From Chlorobaculum sp. (GTDB lineage Bacteria; Bacteroidota; Chlorobiia; Chlorobiales; Chlorobiaceae): DNA of 63,780 nucleotides. Location of the stretch: positions 1 to 63,780 of the forward strand of contig JAAXXD010000003.1 in NCBI GenBank assembly GCA_013334655.1. The letters are read 5' to 3'. The translations under genes were made by a program, and so were the position numbers. Below, in pieces: positions 16,439 through 25,832 of this stretch. The first letter of the stretch is position 1. Every line of letters starts with the position of its first letter. The notes beneath the pieces were generated by a model, which was given only the letters and a program-made list of their open reading frames with translations, made no database searches and was not told where the DNA came from.

Positions 16439-18197
16439 GAGAGTCGCCCGCCTCCTGTCCATTTCGCTGCTCGCGGCGGCGACTTTTTTGACTGCCTGCT
16501 CGAAGCATGGCGGCAAAGGCGGTTCGCTGTCGGGCGCGGCTCGCGACACCACGCTGGTGATCGGAATGCTCGGCGACGCCGATTACCTCAATCCGGTCAT
16601 CGGAGCTTCGCTCACCTCGAGCGAGATCACCGGGCTGATCTATCCGGGGTTGCTTCAGGGCGAGTTCGATACCAAGACCGGCCTTGTGAACTACCTCGCT
16701 CTCGAAAAGCGGCTGCGCCCCTCTTCGGGTAATCCAGACGAGCGGTCGCCGAAGTCTGCGCTCGCCAAAACCTGGACGATGTCGATTGACCATCGCTCAA
16801 TCACCTATATCCTGCGAAGCGACGCCAAGTGGGCTGACGGCCAGCCTATCACCTCTCGTGACTTCAAGTTCGCCTACAAGCTCTACGGCAATCCGGTGAT
16901 CGCCAGCCCGCGCCAGCAATCCCTCGCCGAACTGGTCGGGGCGGACAAAGGGCAGGTCGATTTCGACAAAGCCATCGAAACGCCCGATGACACCACGCTG
17001 GTTTTCCACTTCTACAAGCCGGTACCGGAGCATCTGGCGCTGGCCCATACCTCGCTGACGCCGCTGCCGGAGCATCTCTGGAAAAACGTCAAGCCCGAGG
17101 AGTTCCGTGAGTCGAAGCTCAACCAGCAGCCGGTGGGCGCGGGGCCGTATCGCCTTGCGGAGTGGAACAAGCAGCAGACTTTGACGCTCTCGTCGAGCGC
17201 CACCAGCAACCTGCCCAAACCGGGCAACATCAGGCGCATCATCTACCGCGTGATTCCCGATTACACTGTCCGGCTCGCGCAGCTCCAGACGGGTGACGTG
17301 GATGTGGTCGAGAATGTCAAGCCGGAGGATTTCCCCGCCGTGCAGAAAGCTAATCCGAATGTCGATCTCAAGACCATCGGCCTGCGGGTTTATGACTATG
17401 TGGGCTGGCAGAACATCGACGGTGATTATTACAATCAGACCGGCAAGATGCGTCCCCACCCGCTCTTCGGCGATGCTTCCGTGCGCCGGGCGCTGACCCT
17501 TGCCATCGACCGGCAGTCGATCATCGACGGCTATCTCGGCCAGTACGGCGTTCTTGCCAAAACCGATATTTCGCCCTCGCTGAAGTGGGCCTACGACGAT
17601 TCGATCAAGCCCTACGGCTACGATCAGGCGCAGGCGGTCAGGCTGCTCGAACAGGCGGGATGGCTTCCCGGCCCGGACGGCATCCGCCAGAAGAACGGCA
17701 AGCGCTTCAGCTTCGTGCTCTGCACCAATGCCGGAAACGCCCGCCGGAACTACGCCTGCACGATTATCCAGCAGAATCTCCGGGAGATCGGCATCGAGTG
17801 CAAGATCGAACAGCAGGAAACCAACGTTTTCTTCCAGAACCTTCAGGAGCGCAAGCTTGGCGCGTGGATGGCCGGATGGGCGATTGGTCTGGAGATCGAT
17901 CCACTCGACGTCTGGGGGTCCGATCTGAAAAAGAGCCGCTTCAACTTCCCCGGCTACATCAATCCGAGAATCGACCAGCTCTGCGAGCTTGCCAAGAGCA
18001 AGATGAAAACCGAGGACGCGCGGCCATACTGGGTCGAGTACCAGAAGATTCTGCACGAAGAGCAGCCGATCACCTTCCTCTACTGGATCAGGGAGACGCA
18101 TGGCTTCAACAAGCGCATTCAGGGGGCGAAGCTCAATATCTCCGGTGCTTTCTATAACATCGACGACTGGACGCTGAGACCGTCCGTTACGCACTGA
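16419..18197 (+). CDS. ABC transporter peptide-binding lipoprotein (SBP family 5)
   Basis: 592 residues. A lipoprotein signal ends in FLTACSKHGG, with the lipidated Cys about residue 27. The mature part is a family 5 solute-binding protein (DppA/OppA-like): TLVIGMLGDADYLNPV, WADGQPITSRDFKFAY, VGAGPYRLAEW and VRRALTLAIDRQSIIDGYL. It presents peptides or another oligomer to a membrane permease; the OppB-type gene begins 4 nt downstream. The ATG lies inside hprK; a second ATG at 16425 is equally possible. Confidence 0.9.
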   Translation: MTMKTNKRVARLLSISLLAAATFLTACSKHGGKGGSLSGAARDTTLVIGMLGDADYLNPVIGASLTSSEITGLIYPGLLQGEFDTKTGLVNYLALEKRLRPSSGNPDERSPKSALAKTWTMSIDHRSITYILRSDAKWADGQPITSRDFKFAYKLYGNPVIASPRQQSLAELVGADKGQVDFDKAIETPDDTTLVFHFYKPVPEHLALAHTSLTPLPEHLWKNVKPEEFRESKLNQQPVGAGPYRLAEWNKQQTLTLSSSATSNLPKPGNIRRIIYRVIPDYTVRLAQLQTGDVDVVENVKPEDFPAVQKANPNVDLKTIGLRVYDYVGWQNIDGDYYNQTGKMRPHPLFGDASVRRALTLAIDRQSIIDGYLGQYGVLAKTDISPSLKWAYDDSIKPYGYDQAQAVRLLEQAGWLPGPDGIRQKNGKRFSFVLCTNAGNARRNYACTIIQQNLREIGIECKIEQQETNVFFQNLQERKLGAWMAGWAIGLEIDPLDVWGSDLKKSRFNFPGYINPRIDQLCELAKSKMKTEDARPYWVEYQKILHEEQPITFLYWIRETHGFNKRIQGAKLNISGAFYNIDDWTLRPSVTH

Positions 18198-18201
18198 ACC
18201 G

Positions 18202-19167
18202 ATGCTCAGGTATATTCTCAAACGGCTGCTGATTGCCGTGCCGCTTATCTTCGGGGTGCTGACCCTGACCTTCTTCATCATTCGGCTCGCGCCGGGCGAT
18301 CCGGCGGCGTTTTTCATCCAGCCGGGCATCAGCCCCAACGTAGCCGAGCAGATACGCCAGCAGTACGGCCTGAACGATCCGCTGCCCGTGCAGTATGTCA
18401 AATGGCTCGGCAACGTGCTGCATGGCGACTTCGGGCGCAGTTTCAGCCGGGCGCAGCAGCCGGTGGTCGAGGTGATCGCCGAGGCGCTGCCGGTGACGAT
18501 GACCATCGCCATCCTGACGCTCATTGCCAACTTCGTCTTCGGCATCATCATCGGCGTGATTTCGGCGGTCAGGCAGAACAGCTTTCTCGACCGCTTCCTG
18601 ACGGTCACGGCGCTCTTCTTCTACTCGATGCCGGAGTTCTGGTTCGCGCTGATGATGATCATTCTTTTCGCCCTGAAGTGGCCGCTCTTCCCGGTCTCCG
18701 GCCTCAACGAGGTTGGCGCGGAGAGCTACGGTGCGTTCGGCTTCGTCATGGATCGCATCTGGCATCTCGCCCTGCCGGTGACGGTACTCAGCATCAACGG
18801 CTCCGCCGGTATCGCCCGCTACGTGCGGGGAAGTATGCTTGAGGTGATCCGGCAGGACTACATCCGCACGGCGCGGGCCAAGGGACTCTCCGAACGGGTG
18901 GTGATCATGAAGCACGCCCTGCGCAACGCGCTCCTGCCGGTGGTGACGCTGATGGGCAGTTCGCTCCCCTTCATCTTCAGCGGCGCACTCTTCATCGAGG
19001 TGATCTTCGCTTTTCCGGGCATGGGGCGCGTGACCGTCGAGGCGATCTTCGCCCGCGACTATCCCCTGATCATCGCCGATACCTTCGTCTCTGGCATCAT
19101 GATCGTCTTCGGCAACCTCCTGGCCGACGTGCTTTACGCCGTGGTCGATCCGAGGATCAAACTGTGA
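18202..19167 (+). CDS. ABC transporter permease, DppB/OppB type
   Basis: 321 residues with six predicted helices. The N-terminal LRYILKRLLIAVPLIFGVLT and APGDP block are typical of OppB/DppB, as is the cytoplasmic EAA loop DYIRTARAKGLSERVVIMKHALRNALLPV. It forms half of a peptide-type transport pore. The OppC partner and the OppD/F ATPases are absent from this locus, so they must be encoded elsewhere. It follows the binding protein by 4 nt and is followed by ruvB after 19 nt. Confidence 0.9.
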   Translation: MLRYILKRLLIAVPLIFGVLTLTFFIIRLAPGDPAAFFIQPGISPNVAEQIRQQYGLNDPLPVQYVKWLGNVLHGDFGRSFSRAQQPVVEVIAEALPVTMTIAILTLIANFVFGIIIGVISAVRQNSFLDRFLTVTALFFYSMPEFWFALMMIILFALKWPLFPVSGLNEVGAESYGAFGFVMDRIWHLALPVTVLSINGSAGIARYVRGSMLEVIRQDYIRTARAKGLSERVVIMKHALRNALLPVVTLMGSSLPFIFSGALFIEVIFAFPGMGRVTVEAIFARDYPLIIADTFVSGIMIVFGNLLADVLYAVVDPRIKL

Positions 19168-19186
19168 ACGCAAAACAAGAGCCTGA

Positions 19187-20227
19187 GTGAGGATTGAAGC
19201 CCTGAATACCGCTCCCGACGCGACGGAAGTCCGGTTCGAGGAGCAGATACGGCCGCAGAGGATGGGCGATTTTGCCGGTCAGAAGAAGCTGACCGACAAC
19301 CTGAAGGTGTTCATCACCGCAGCCCGCAAACGCGACGAGGCGCTCGACCACGTGCTGCTCTCCGGCCCTCCCGGCCTCGGCAAGACCACCCTCGCGCACA
19401 TCATCGCCTCCGAGATGGGGGGCGGCATCAAGATCACCTCCGGACCGCTGATCGACAAGGCGGGCAACCTCGCAGGGCTGCTCACCAGCATGAAAAAGGG
19501 GGATATTCTCTTCATCGACGAGATTCACCGCCTCGCGCCCGCCGTCGAGGAGTACCTCTACTCGGCTATGGAGGATTACCGCATCGACATTCTGCTCGAC
19601 AGCGGCCCGGCGTCGCGGGCGGTGCAGCTCAAGCTCGAACCCTTCACGCTGGTCGGCGCGACCACGCGGGCCGGTCTTTTGACCTCGCCGCTCCGGGCGC
19701 GATTCGGCATCAACAACCGCCTCGACTACTACACCCCCGAGATACTTCAGGGCATCATCGTCCGGGCGGCGGGCATCCTGAACATCGGCGTCGACGAGGA
19801 TGCCGCGATGGAGATCGCCCGCCGCTCGCGTGGCACCCCGCGCATTGCCAACCGCCTGTTGCGCCGCGCGCGCGACTTCGCGCAGGTGGCGGGTGACGCC
19901 TCGATTTCGCTCGCCGTGGCGCGGCGAACGCTCGAATCGCTGGAGATCGACGAAGGTGGCCTCGACGACATGGACAAGAAAATCCTCGAAGCGATTGTCC
20001 GCAAATTCAACGGCGGCCCGGTCGGCCTGGCTTCGCTCGCCGTTTCGGTCGGCGAGGAGCAGGACACCATCGAGGAGGTCTATGAGCCATACCTGATCCA
20101 GATGGGCTACCTCTCCCGAACGCCTCGCGGACGTGTCGCGACCCGCCTCGCCATGAGCAGATTCTCTCATCCGGGCATCTCCGGTCAAGGGCCGCTGTTC
20201 GACGCCGCCGAAGGCCATGACGGTTAA
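19187..20227 (+). CDS. ruvB: Holliday junction branch-migration helicase RuvB
   Basis: 346 residues. AAA+ motifs are all present: Walker [14 protein letters not shown], Walker [11 protein letters not shown], sensor and arginine-finger region [19 protein letters not shown], and the C-terminal winged helix [16 protein letters not shown]. RuvB drives branch migration with RuvA. The start is GTG, chosen because RIEALN precedes the conserved [11 protein letters not shown] region. ruvA and ruvC are not in the window. The 3' end overlaps the TPR gene by 11 nt. Confidence 0.96.
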   Translation: MRIEALNTAPDATEVRFEEQIRPQRMGDFAGQKKLTDNLKVFITAARKRDEALDHVLLSGPPGLGKTTLAHIIASEMGGGIKITSGPLIDKAGNLAGLLTSMKKGDILFIDEIHRLAPAVEEYLYSAMEDYRIDILLDSGPASRAVQLKLEPFTLVGATTRAGLLTSPLRARFGINNRLDYYTPEILQGIIVRAAGILNIGVDEDAAMEIARRSRGTPRIANRLLRRARDFAQVAGDASISLAVARRTLESLEIDEGGLDDMDKKILEAIVRKFNGGPVGLASLAVSVGEEQDTIEEVYEPYLIQMGYLSRTPRGRVATRLAMSRFSHPGISGQGPLFDAAEGHDG

Positions 20228-21926
20228 ACCGGATCGCATCGGCGCGTTCGTGCGGCTGCTTCTCCTGCTTGCCGCCCTTTTCAGCGCTGGGCTGCTGGCA
20301 TCTCCGGCAAAGGCAGCGGTCAGCCGGGACAGTACTGCCACTTCCAGCGCTGAAGATGACCTCATGCCTGACTATGTTCAGGCTCTCTTGCTCGACATGA
20401 AAGGCGACTACTGGGGGGCCATTGACGTCTTTCAGAAGGTGAAGGCCAGGCGGCCCGCCAATGCCGCCGTGAAGTACTCGATTTCCAAAGCTTACTTCCG
20501 GCTTGCCGTGCTCGATTCGGCGCGGGTCTATGGCGAAGCCGCCGTAAAACTCGATCCCTCGAACCGCCATTATCTCCGGTATCTCGCCGGCCTTGCGCAT
20601 GATATGAAAGCCTACGACCAGGCGGCGGAGCTGTTCGGCCAGGCAGCCCTTCTGGAGCCGGAACGCACGGACATTCTCTATCTGCAAGGGCTTGAATATC
20701 TTGCGGCAAAGCGTCCGGAACCGGCGCTCGAAGCGTTCGAGAAAGCCTCGCGGATCGATCCCTTCAACGAAGCCGTGCTCACCCAGACCCTGATGCTTGA
20801 AATTGGACTCAATCGCTATCTTCAAGCGATCGAGACTGCGAAACAACTCCTCGATTTGGGTGGAAACGAAGAGAAGCTTGGCATCACGCTTGCCGATCTC
20901 TATGCAAAAAGCGGCCAGGAAGTGCTGTCCATGCAGATGCTCGGCAAACTGGCGGAGGATAATCACGGCAATATCACCTACCGGATCGCGCTTTTCGACC
21001 ACTATATCAAGGCCGGGCGCATTGACGATTTTCATCGCGAGCTGACCGCTTACCTCGACAAAGAGTCGCCCTCGAAGGAATCGCTGCACGATTTCGCCAA
21101 GCTCTATATATCACTTTCAGGAAAGGATTCGCTTTTCGTCGCTCCGGCGCTCGCGCTGCTCGACGAACTGATCGCCCGGTCGCCGCGTGACAGCGAGCTT
21201 TTCATGCTGAAAGGGATGTACTTCATGGTGCGCGGCCGCCAGCCGGAGGGCATTGAACTGCTCGCTAAATCCGTGCAGCTCAATGCGGGCAACGTGACAG
21301 CTTGGGAGTACCTGATCACCGCCCGTTTCGAATCGGGCGACAAGCGCAAGGCGTTCGAGCTTCTGGCGCAGGCGAGGCGAAAACTTCCCGGCCAGCGTTT
21401 GCGCTGGAGCGCCATCGAGGGGTATCTGTTGCTCTATTCCAACGCGCCGAAGCAGGCAGCTGCCGTGCTTGAGAAGGTTGTGGGAGCGAAGCAGAAGCAT
21501 CAGGACAAGACGCTCCTGATCCAGGCCAACAACAATCTTGCGATGGCCTGTGACCAGCTCGGCAAGAAAAAGCAATGTCGCGACGCCTACGAGCGAGTGC
21601 TCGAACTCGATCCGCACAACACGCTCGCCATGAACAACCTCGCCTACATGCTCGCCGAAGAGGGCATCCGCCTCCAGCACGCGCTCCGCCTGGCGAGCAA
21701 CGCCGTCATGCTTGACCCCAACAACGGCGTCTACCTCGACACCCTCGGCTGGGTGCACCACAAACTCGGCAACAACGAACTCGCCCGCCAACTCCTCGAA
21801 AAAGCAGTCGCGACCGGTTTGGAAGAAGCCGAAGTGTACCGCCACCTCGCCGAGCTTTATAAGAAGCTCGGCTACGAAGCGAAAGCGAAGGAGATGCTGG
21901 AGAGGGCGAAAGGAGTGAAGAAATGA
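20217..21926 (+). CDS. Exported tetratricopeptide-repeat protein
   Basis: 569 residues. A signal peptide ([21 protein letters not shown]) is followed by at least ten TPR-like helical pairs, for example [40 protein letters not shown] and [21 protein letters not shown]. Such proteins scaffold envelope complexes; no catalytic domain is visible. The start overlaps ruvB by 11 nt, which implies coupled expression, but a shared function is not evident. Confidence 0.82.
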   Translation: MTVKPDRIGAFVRLLLLLAALFSAGLLASPAKAAVSRDSTATSSAEDDLMPDYVQALLLDMKGDYWGAIDVFQKVKARRPANAAVKYSISKAYFRLAVLDSARVYGEAAVKLDPSNRHYLRYLAGLAHDMKAYDQAAELFGQAALLEPERTDILYLQGLEYLAAKRPEPALEAFEKASRIDPFNEAVLTQTLMLEIGLNRYLQAIETAKQLLDLGGNEEKLGITLADLYAKSGQEVLSMQMLGKLAEDNHGNITYRIALFDHYIKAGRIDDFHRELTAYLDKESPSKESLHDFAKLYISLSGKDSLFVAPALALLDELIARSPRDSELFMLKGMYFMVRGRQPEGIELLAKSVQLNAGNVTAWEYLITARFESGDKRKAFELLAQARRKLPGQRLRWSAIEGYLLLYSNAPKQAAAVLEKVVGAKQKHQDKTLLIQANNNLAMACDQLGKKKQCRDAYERVLELDPHNTLAMNNLAYMLAEEGIRLQHALRLASNAVMLDPNNGVYLDTLGWVHHKLGNNELARQLLEKAVATGLEEAEVYRHLAELYKKLGYEAKAKEMLERAKGVKK

Positions 21927-21972
21927 TGAAGAATCGAAGAATTCATTGACCTACACAATGCAACGCAAAGCG

Positions 21973-22236
21973 TCATCTCATGATTCGATTTTCATAAAGA
22001 TCAGCAATCGGAAAACAAAGATCATAATCATTCCATTGCAGATCACCTTCATCAAGAGAATAGTTACGGAACTTCTCAATATCGAGATATTTTCTGATAT
22101 GTGGATTGCATGATGATGAAAGAAATGGGAAAAAGTCCACTATTTGCTTGCTGCTATCATTAAAGACAAGCTCCAACTTGTAGTCACCCAGGTAGTTGAC
22201 CTTCTCAATCGAAATCACCTGTTCTTCTGAAATCAT
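21973..22236 (-). CDS. DUF2442 domain protein
   Basis: 87 residues. The pattern YKLELVFNDSSKQIVDFFPF, then KYLDIEKFRNYSLDEGDLQW and DLCFPIADLYEN, matches the DUF2442 fold, which often occurs beside DUF4160 or other small toxin-antitoxin-like genes. It is AT-richer than the surrounding core genes. It lies 29 nt downstream of a 62-residue gene in the same orientation and ends an accessory cluster. A role as antitoxin or accessory is an inference from context. Confidence 0.75.
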   Translation of the reverse strand: MISEEQVISIEKVNYLGDYKLELVFNDSSKQIVDFFPFLSSSCNPHIRKYLDIEKFRNYSLDEGDLQWNDYDLCFPIADLYENRIMR

Positions 22237-22265
22237 TTGATCAGCCTTATCATATTTTCTCAGCG

Positions 22266-22454
22266 CTATAGTTCAGCGTCTTTATCCATCATCTTCATCG
22301 CGTTTCGGCTGATCTCTTCGACACTTTGCTCGTCCCAAAGAGTTCGTTGCCATTTGGTATAATTCAGAGATATGAATCGTTCAGCATCGACACTCCCGAG
22401 AGAATCCATAAGTGCCTTGATTCCCTTCACTTTAATTTCTGTATCAGTTATCAT
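22266..22454 (-). CDS. Small antitoxin-like protein beside a PIN-domain remnant
   Basis: 62 residues: TDTEIKVKGIKALMDSLGSV, then AERFISLNYTKWQRTLW and EEISRNAMKMM. Small proteins with this pattern are common in toxin-antitoxin-type gene pairs; I do not know an experimentally tested member. A good Shine-Dalgarno sequence (AAGGAGGTGT) precedes the ATG, which overlaps the stop region of the PIN fragment upstream. That overlap is typical of a toxin-antitoxin operon. Confidence 0.65.
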   Translation of the reverse strand: MITDTEIKVKGIKALMDSLGSVDAERFISLNYTKWQRTLWDEQSVEEISRNAMKMMDKDAEL

Positions 22455-22635
22455 TGTACACCTCCTTGATAAAACCTATTGGGTCAGTAAGAGTTATTTC
22501 GGCTATCAGTTTATTCTTGTTTATGATTTTGTCATCAGTTGTGAGAAAGTATTGACGAGAAGCTTCAAGAATGCTCAATTGCTCGTTTTCTTTCTTCAAA
22601 AGGACTTCATAGGTAGGTTTTTTGAGAAAATTTTT
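22444..22635 (-). pseudogene. C-terminal remnant of a PIN-domain (VapC-like) toxin
   Basis: The minus strand, read without a start codon, gives EASRQYFLTTDDKIINKNKL and then DPIGFIKEVYND up to a TGA at 22444-22446. The blocks YFLTTDDKI and DPIGFIKEV match the C-terminal third of VapC-type PIN ribonucleases, including the last acidic pair of the active site. The N-terminal half is missing, and an in-frame TAA separates it from the gene upstream. The downstream 62-residue gene would have been its partner. Confidence 0.65.
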
Positions 22636-22938
22636 TTATAAATTAAAAATTTTACAAACATCGTCATATGCTTGTTTGCCAATCTCAAAATACTCGCGAT
22701 GAGATGAGATAATAATCTCATTTTTATTGTTGGGGTCACCTCTTGGGTCTATTAACTTAACAGGAAATTCCTGATTGCTAATAAAATAATTTGCGTATCT
22801 ATGATCGCCCCAATAAAAAGAATATTTATTCCATAGTGCAAAAGGATCATATTTATGCAATAAATTTTTATCAATTGTACTGTGCGGATTATATGGTATA
22901 AGATGTCTTAACTTGCTGTCCATTTTTGCAAATGACAT
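22636..22938 (-). CDS. Hypothetical protein whose upstream region was cut by an IS insertion
   Basis: 100 residues, AT-rich, no recognised domain: MSFAKMDSKLRHLIPYNPHS near the N-terminus, YFISNQEFPVKLIDPRGDPN in the middle. The ATG at 22938 directly abuts the AAAT target duplication of the neighbouring IS. If the IS is removed and one AAAT copy kept, the rejoined upstream sequence has an in-frame TAA four codons before this ATG, so the coding region appears intact but its native promoter is now on the far side of the IS. The end is in frame with the PIN remnant across one stop. Confidence 0.5.
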   Translation of the reverse strand: MSFAKMDSKLRHLIPYNPHSTIDKNLLHKYDPFALWNKYSFYWGDHRYANYFISNQEFPVKLIDPRGDPNNKNEIIISSHREYFEIGKQAYDDVCKIFNL

Positions 22939-22942
22939 AAAT

Positions 22943-22955
22943 AGGGTCTGCTGAA
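22943..22955 (+). repeat. Left terminal inverted repeat of the IS
   Basis: AGGGTCTGCTGAA, paired with 24550-24562. It is preceded directly by AAAT, one copy of the target duplication. Confidence 0.85.
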
Positions 22956-23066
22956 TTAATATTAACTGATTATATAGCAATGATATAGGCAGTATATTGT
23001 GTATTTTTTGTGCAAGGAAATCTCCGTAACAGCCTCAAAATCCTTGCACTTCGAAAACGCCGATTT

Positions 23067-24545
23067 ATGTACCAGCCGAAGTATCAGCAGCTCACCTTTG
23101 AAAATTTCCATCTGCCGTTTGGCGGCAAACTCGACCCTGAAAACCGCTGGGTGAAGCTGGCCAATATGATTCCGTGGCATGTTGCCGAGAAGCTGTATGT
23201 CAGGAACTTCCCGTCAAAAAGAGGGGCTCCCGCCCTGACGGTGCGCATGGCGCTGGGTTCGCTGATCATCAAGGAAAAGCTTGGCCTGTCAGACCTGGAG
23301 ACGGTCGAGCAGGTGAAGGAAAACCCCTATTTGCAGTACTTCATCGGCCTGGAGAGCTACCAGTATGAATCGCCGTTCGATGCCTCGATGCTGACCCACT
23401 TTCGCAAACGATTGAAGCATGCTGATCTGGCAACATTACAGGAGGAACTGCTGAAGCAACACCGTGAGCAGGCATGCAGGAAGTCGAAAGATGAGGACGA
23501 CGATGCCGGTAGCGGCTCGGCCAACAAAGGGCAATTGATCGTAGACGCCACCTGCGCGCCGGCTGATATTGCCTATCCGACCGATATTGGTCTGCTCAAC
23601 GAAGCTCGGGAGAAGACCGAGAAGATCATCGACCAGTTGCATGCCAACGCCCCGGAGAAGTTGGGCAAACCGAGGACGTATCGCAGAAGGGCCAGAAAAG
23701 ATTTTCTGGCAGCAATCATGAAGCGGAACCTGTCGAAGCAAGCGCTCCGGCGAGCACTCCTCAAGCAGTTGCAGTACATCGGTCGGAACCTGAAACATAT
23801 CGAAAAACTTAGCGAAACGGTACCGTTGACGCTCTTGACTGCACGCTGGTATCGGCACCTGCTGGTGGTCAGCGAGCTGTACCGGCAGCAGATGGAGCTG
23901 TACCGCACCGGCAGCAAAAGCATCAGCGATCGGTTGGTGAGCATCAGTCAGCCGCATGTGCGGCCATTGGTACGAGGCAAGGCCGCCGCCCGAACAGAGT
24001 TCGGCATGAAGCTCTCGATCAGTGTGGTCGATGGATTGAGCCTGCCGGAGCGGATGAGCTGGAGCAACTACAACGAAGGGTGCGATCTGGTTCGGGATAT
24101 CGAGCGTTATCAGGAGCGATACGGCAGCTACCCCGAATCGGTGCACGCTGACAAGATTTACCGGACCAAGGCGAACCGGATGTGGTGCAAGGCACGAGGC
24201 ATCCGGTTGAGTGGCGTGCCGCTGGGCCGTCCTCCGAAAGACGAAGAAAAGAACCGGGAGCGTCGCCGACAAATCAGGAGAGACGAAGGCATCAGAAACG
24301 CCGTCGAAGGCAAGTTCGGACAAGCAAAACGCCGGTACGGGCTGAACCGGGTGATGGCACGGTTGGCAGAGAGCAGCAAGACCGTGGTTTCGATCATTTT
24401 CCTGGTCATGAACCTGGATCGATTGCTCGCCAGTTCCTTTTTGCGTCTGTTTGAGTGGATGCTTTTGGCGTTTTGCGACAGGAGAACATTATCGTTTTGG
24501 CCAACCTCCCCTGTGGAGGTTTACTCCTGCTCATCTATGGTCTGA
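23067..24545 (+). CDS. IS5-superfamily DDE transposase
   Basis: About 492 residues from ATG 23067. The N-terminal region has the DUF772-type pattern RMALGSLIIKEKLGLSDLET and SPFDASMLTHFRKRL. Catalytic residues: first Asp in QLIVDATCAPADIAYPTD, second Asp in SVHADKIYRTKANRMW, Glu in RNAVEGKFGQAKRRYGL. A highly basic linker lies in the middle. No frameshift or stop is seen. The frame is open upstream to a GTG at 23010; the ATG is chosen because MYQPKYQQLTFENF looks like the conserved start. Confidence 0.9.
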   Translation: MYQPKYQQLTFENFHLPFGGKLDPENRWVKLANMIPWHVAEKLYVRNFPSKRGAPALTVRMALGSLIIKEKLGLSDLETVEQVKENPYLQYFIGLESYQYESPFDASMLTHFRKRLKHADLATLQEELLKQHREQACRKSKDEDDDAGSGSANKGQLIVDATCAPADIAYPTDIGLLNEAREKTEKIIDQLHANAPEKLGKPRTYRRRARKDFLAAIMKRNLSKQALRRALLKQLQYIGRNLKHIEKLSETVPLTLLTARWYRHLLVVSELYRQQMELYRTGSKSISDRLVSISQPHVRPLVRGKAAARTEFGMKLSISVVDGLSLPERMSWSNYNEGCDLVRDIERYQERYGSYPESVHADKIYRTKANRMWCKARGIRLSGVPLGRPPKDEEKNRERRRQIRRDEGIRNAVEGKFGQAKRRYGLNRVMARLAESSKTVVSIIFLVMNLDRLLASSFLRLFEWMLLAFCDRRTLSFWPTSPVEVYSCSSMV

Positions 24546-24549
24546 TTTT

Positions 24550-24562
24550 TTCAGTAGACCCT
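24550..24562 (-). repeat. Right terminal inverted repeat of the IS
   Basis: TTCAGTAGACCCT on the plus strand, the reverse complement of the left end with one mismatch, followed by AAAT. The 316 bp from here to the acetate transporter gene hold a minus-strand terminator hairpin and no recognisable gene. Confidence 0.85.
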
Positions 24563-24829
24563 AAATAAGAGTTACGCTTTGACAGGAACCCTTCCTGCTT
24601 TCGCATAACGGCAAACCTGCATCAAAAGTGCCGGAAGAAGCCGTATCGGCGACAGATGCGCAAGCTGGAAATCCCCTGAATGAGATGCCTGATCACCATT
24701 GAATGCGCTGTGGATGACCGGAGCTATGGTTTTCGATATATTATTGAAAGTTTCTGCAACACCGCGCAGCGAATGGACTTACCGGCATATTAAGGTTGGC
24801 GGGGATTGATCTGCTCGCAGGCGGGTTCT

Positions 24830-24866
24830 CCCGGGCCGCTCCATTCGATGAGCTGAACGGCCCGGG
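24830..24866 (-). terminator. Hairpin terminator after the acetate transporter gene
   Basis: Inverted repeat CCCGGGCCG (24830-24838) and CGGCCCGGG (24858-24866), a perfect 9-bp GC stem with a 19-nt loop, just past the transporter stop on the minus strand. No T-run follows, so it may act with another factor. Confidence 0.55.
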
Positions 24867-24878
24867 CATACATGGGCG

Positions 24879-25424
24879 TCAGAGACCGAGGGCGTGCATG
24901 AGGATCGGCACCGCGCAGACGCCGATGGCGACATTCAGCGCGCCGCAGAGCTTGGTGATGACCGCATTCTGCTTGTACCAGGTAAACGGAAGCAGGATGG
25001 TAAGGCCGTTGATGAGCAGAAGCACTGTTGCCAGAGGCCATATCTTGCCAAGCAGGATCGCCTTGTAGCTGAAAAGCGCCGTCATGAAGAAAATTCCGAG
25101 AAAGAAATGGGCGTAGACTTTCTTGTCACCGGGATTGTAGAAGTGCATGGCCACAACGATCCAGAAGAGTCCATAGGTTGCAAAGATGGTTCCCAGGTAG
25201 ACTCTGACTTCTGGAGGCATTCCCACATCGAACAGGTAGAGACATGCCGCCGTGAAAACCTGCGCGACGCCGCCGAACCAAAGCGCGACGTTCGCCAGAC
25301 TTCTGCCAAGCTTGACATGATCCGTATCCTGGTTCATCCCGAATCCGAGCTGTTCCAGACCGAATACCCATACGGTCACTACAAGCCCGAAGACGCCGAT
25401 TGCTTCCGGATTGACTACATTCAT
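24879..25424 (-). CDS. GPR1/FUN34/YaaH (SatP-type) acetate uptake transporter
   Basis: 181 residues with six membrane helices. It opens with the family signature NPEAIGVFGLVVTVWVFGLE, and FGGVAQVFTAACLYLFD and FYNPGDKKVYAHFF fit the AceTr family of acetate/succinate channels. Green sulfur bacteria photoassimilate acetate when CO2 and sulfide are supplied, so acetate uptake is a sensible role. An AAAGGAG ribosome site lies 7 nt before the ATG. It stands alone, with a terminator hairpin directly downstream. Confidence 0.82.
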   Translation of the reverse strand: MNVVNPEAIGVFGLVVTVWVFGLEQLGFGMNQDTDHVKLGRSLANVALWFGGVAQVFTAACLYLFDVGMPPEVRVYLGTIFATYGLFWIVVAMHFYNPGDKKVYAHFFLGIFFMTALFSYKAILLGKIWPLATVLLLINGLTILLPFTWYKQNAVITKLCGALNVAIGVCAVPILMHALGL

Positions 25425-25832
25425 CGAAAAACTCCTTTTTCAGTTGTTAGAAAAATGAAGGAACGATACGGTGTGCGGACCTCCTCTTCCTTGTGGGATC
25501 AGGCACGTCCGTTTACCGTGGGCGAATTTACTTTTTATCGGTGTTAATTCTGATTTGTTTGTTTGCGTTACGGATTGTATGACGTGTTAACTTTTTCTTG
25601 CAATTTTTCCTGAGCCCGTACCCGTTGTGGGGGTTGCGAGAGAATTACGTCAATATGACGGAGCCGGTTTTGGCCACTTCCTGAAGTCGCTCTGTCACGG
25701 GAAACGCTCGCTGTCCGAAAGCTGAGTATGGGAGCGAATATTCGCCGCGCAAGCATATCCGATTGTATTGACGCTTCTTTTTTCTACCTTTTCTCCAGCC
25801 TTGATTCTTCCTGTACGCATGACCGACACCCA
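25425..25832. other. Divergent intergenic region between the acetate transporter and MFS genes
   Basis: About 408 bp that must contain promoters in both directions. A T-rich stretch near 25545-25610 and another near 25765-25800 are plausible promoter zones, but I cannot assign -35/-10 elements with confidence. No RNA gene, riboswitch fold or coding frame with homology is seen. Confidence 0.4.

Larger units (their letters stand above)
22943..24562 (+). mobile_element. IS5-like insertion sequence, complete with inverted repeats and 4-bp target duplication
   Basis: The left end begins AGGGTCTGCTGAA (22943-22955) and the right end is TTCAGTAGACCCT (24550-24562); these are imperfect inverted repeats with one mismatch in 13. 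Both ends are flanked by AAAT (22939-22942 and 24563-24566), a 4-bp target duplication. The element is 1620 bp and carries one transposase. The intact ends and duplication suggest a recent, possibly active, copy. Confidence 0.88.

Noticed and set aside
24563-24829. Short plus-strand frame with SHNGKPASKVPEEAVSATDA as a gene remnant next to the IS
   Set aside because: No start, no family that I recognise, and both other frames look equally coding-like.
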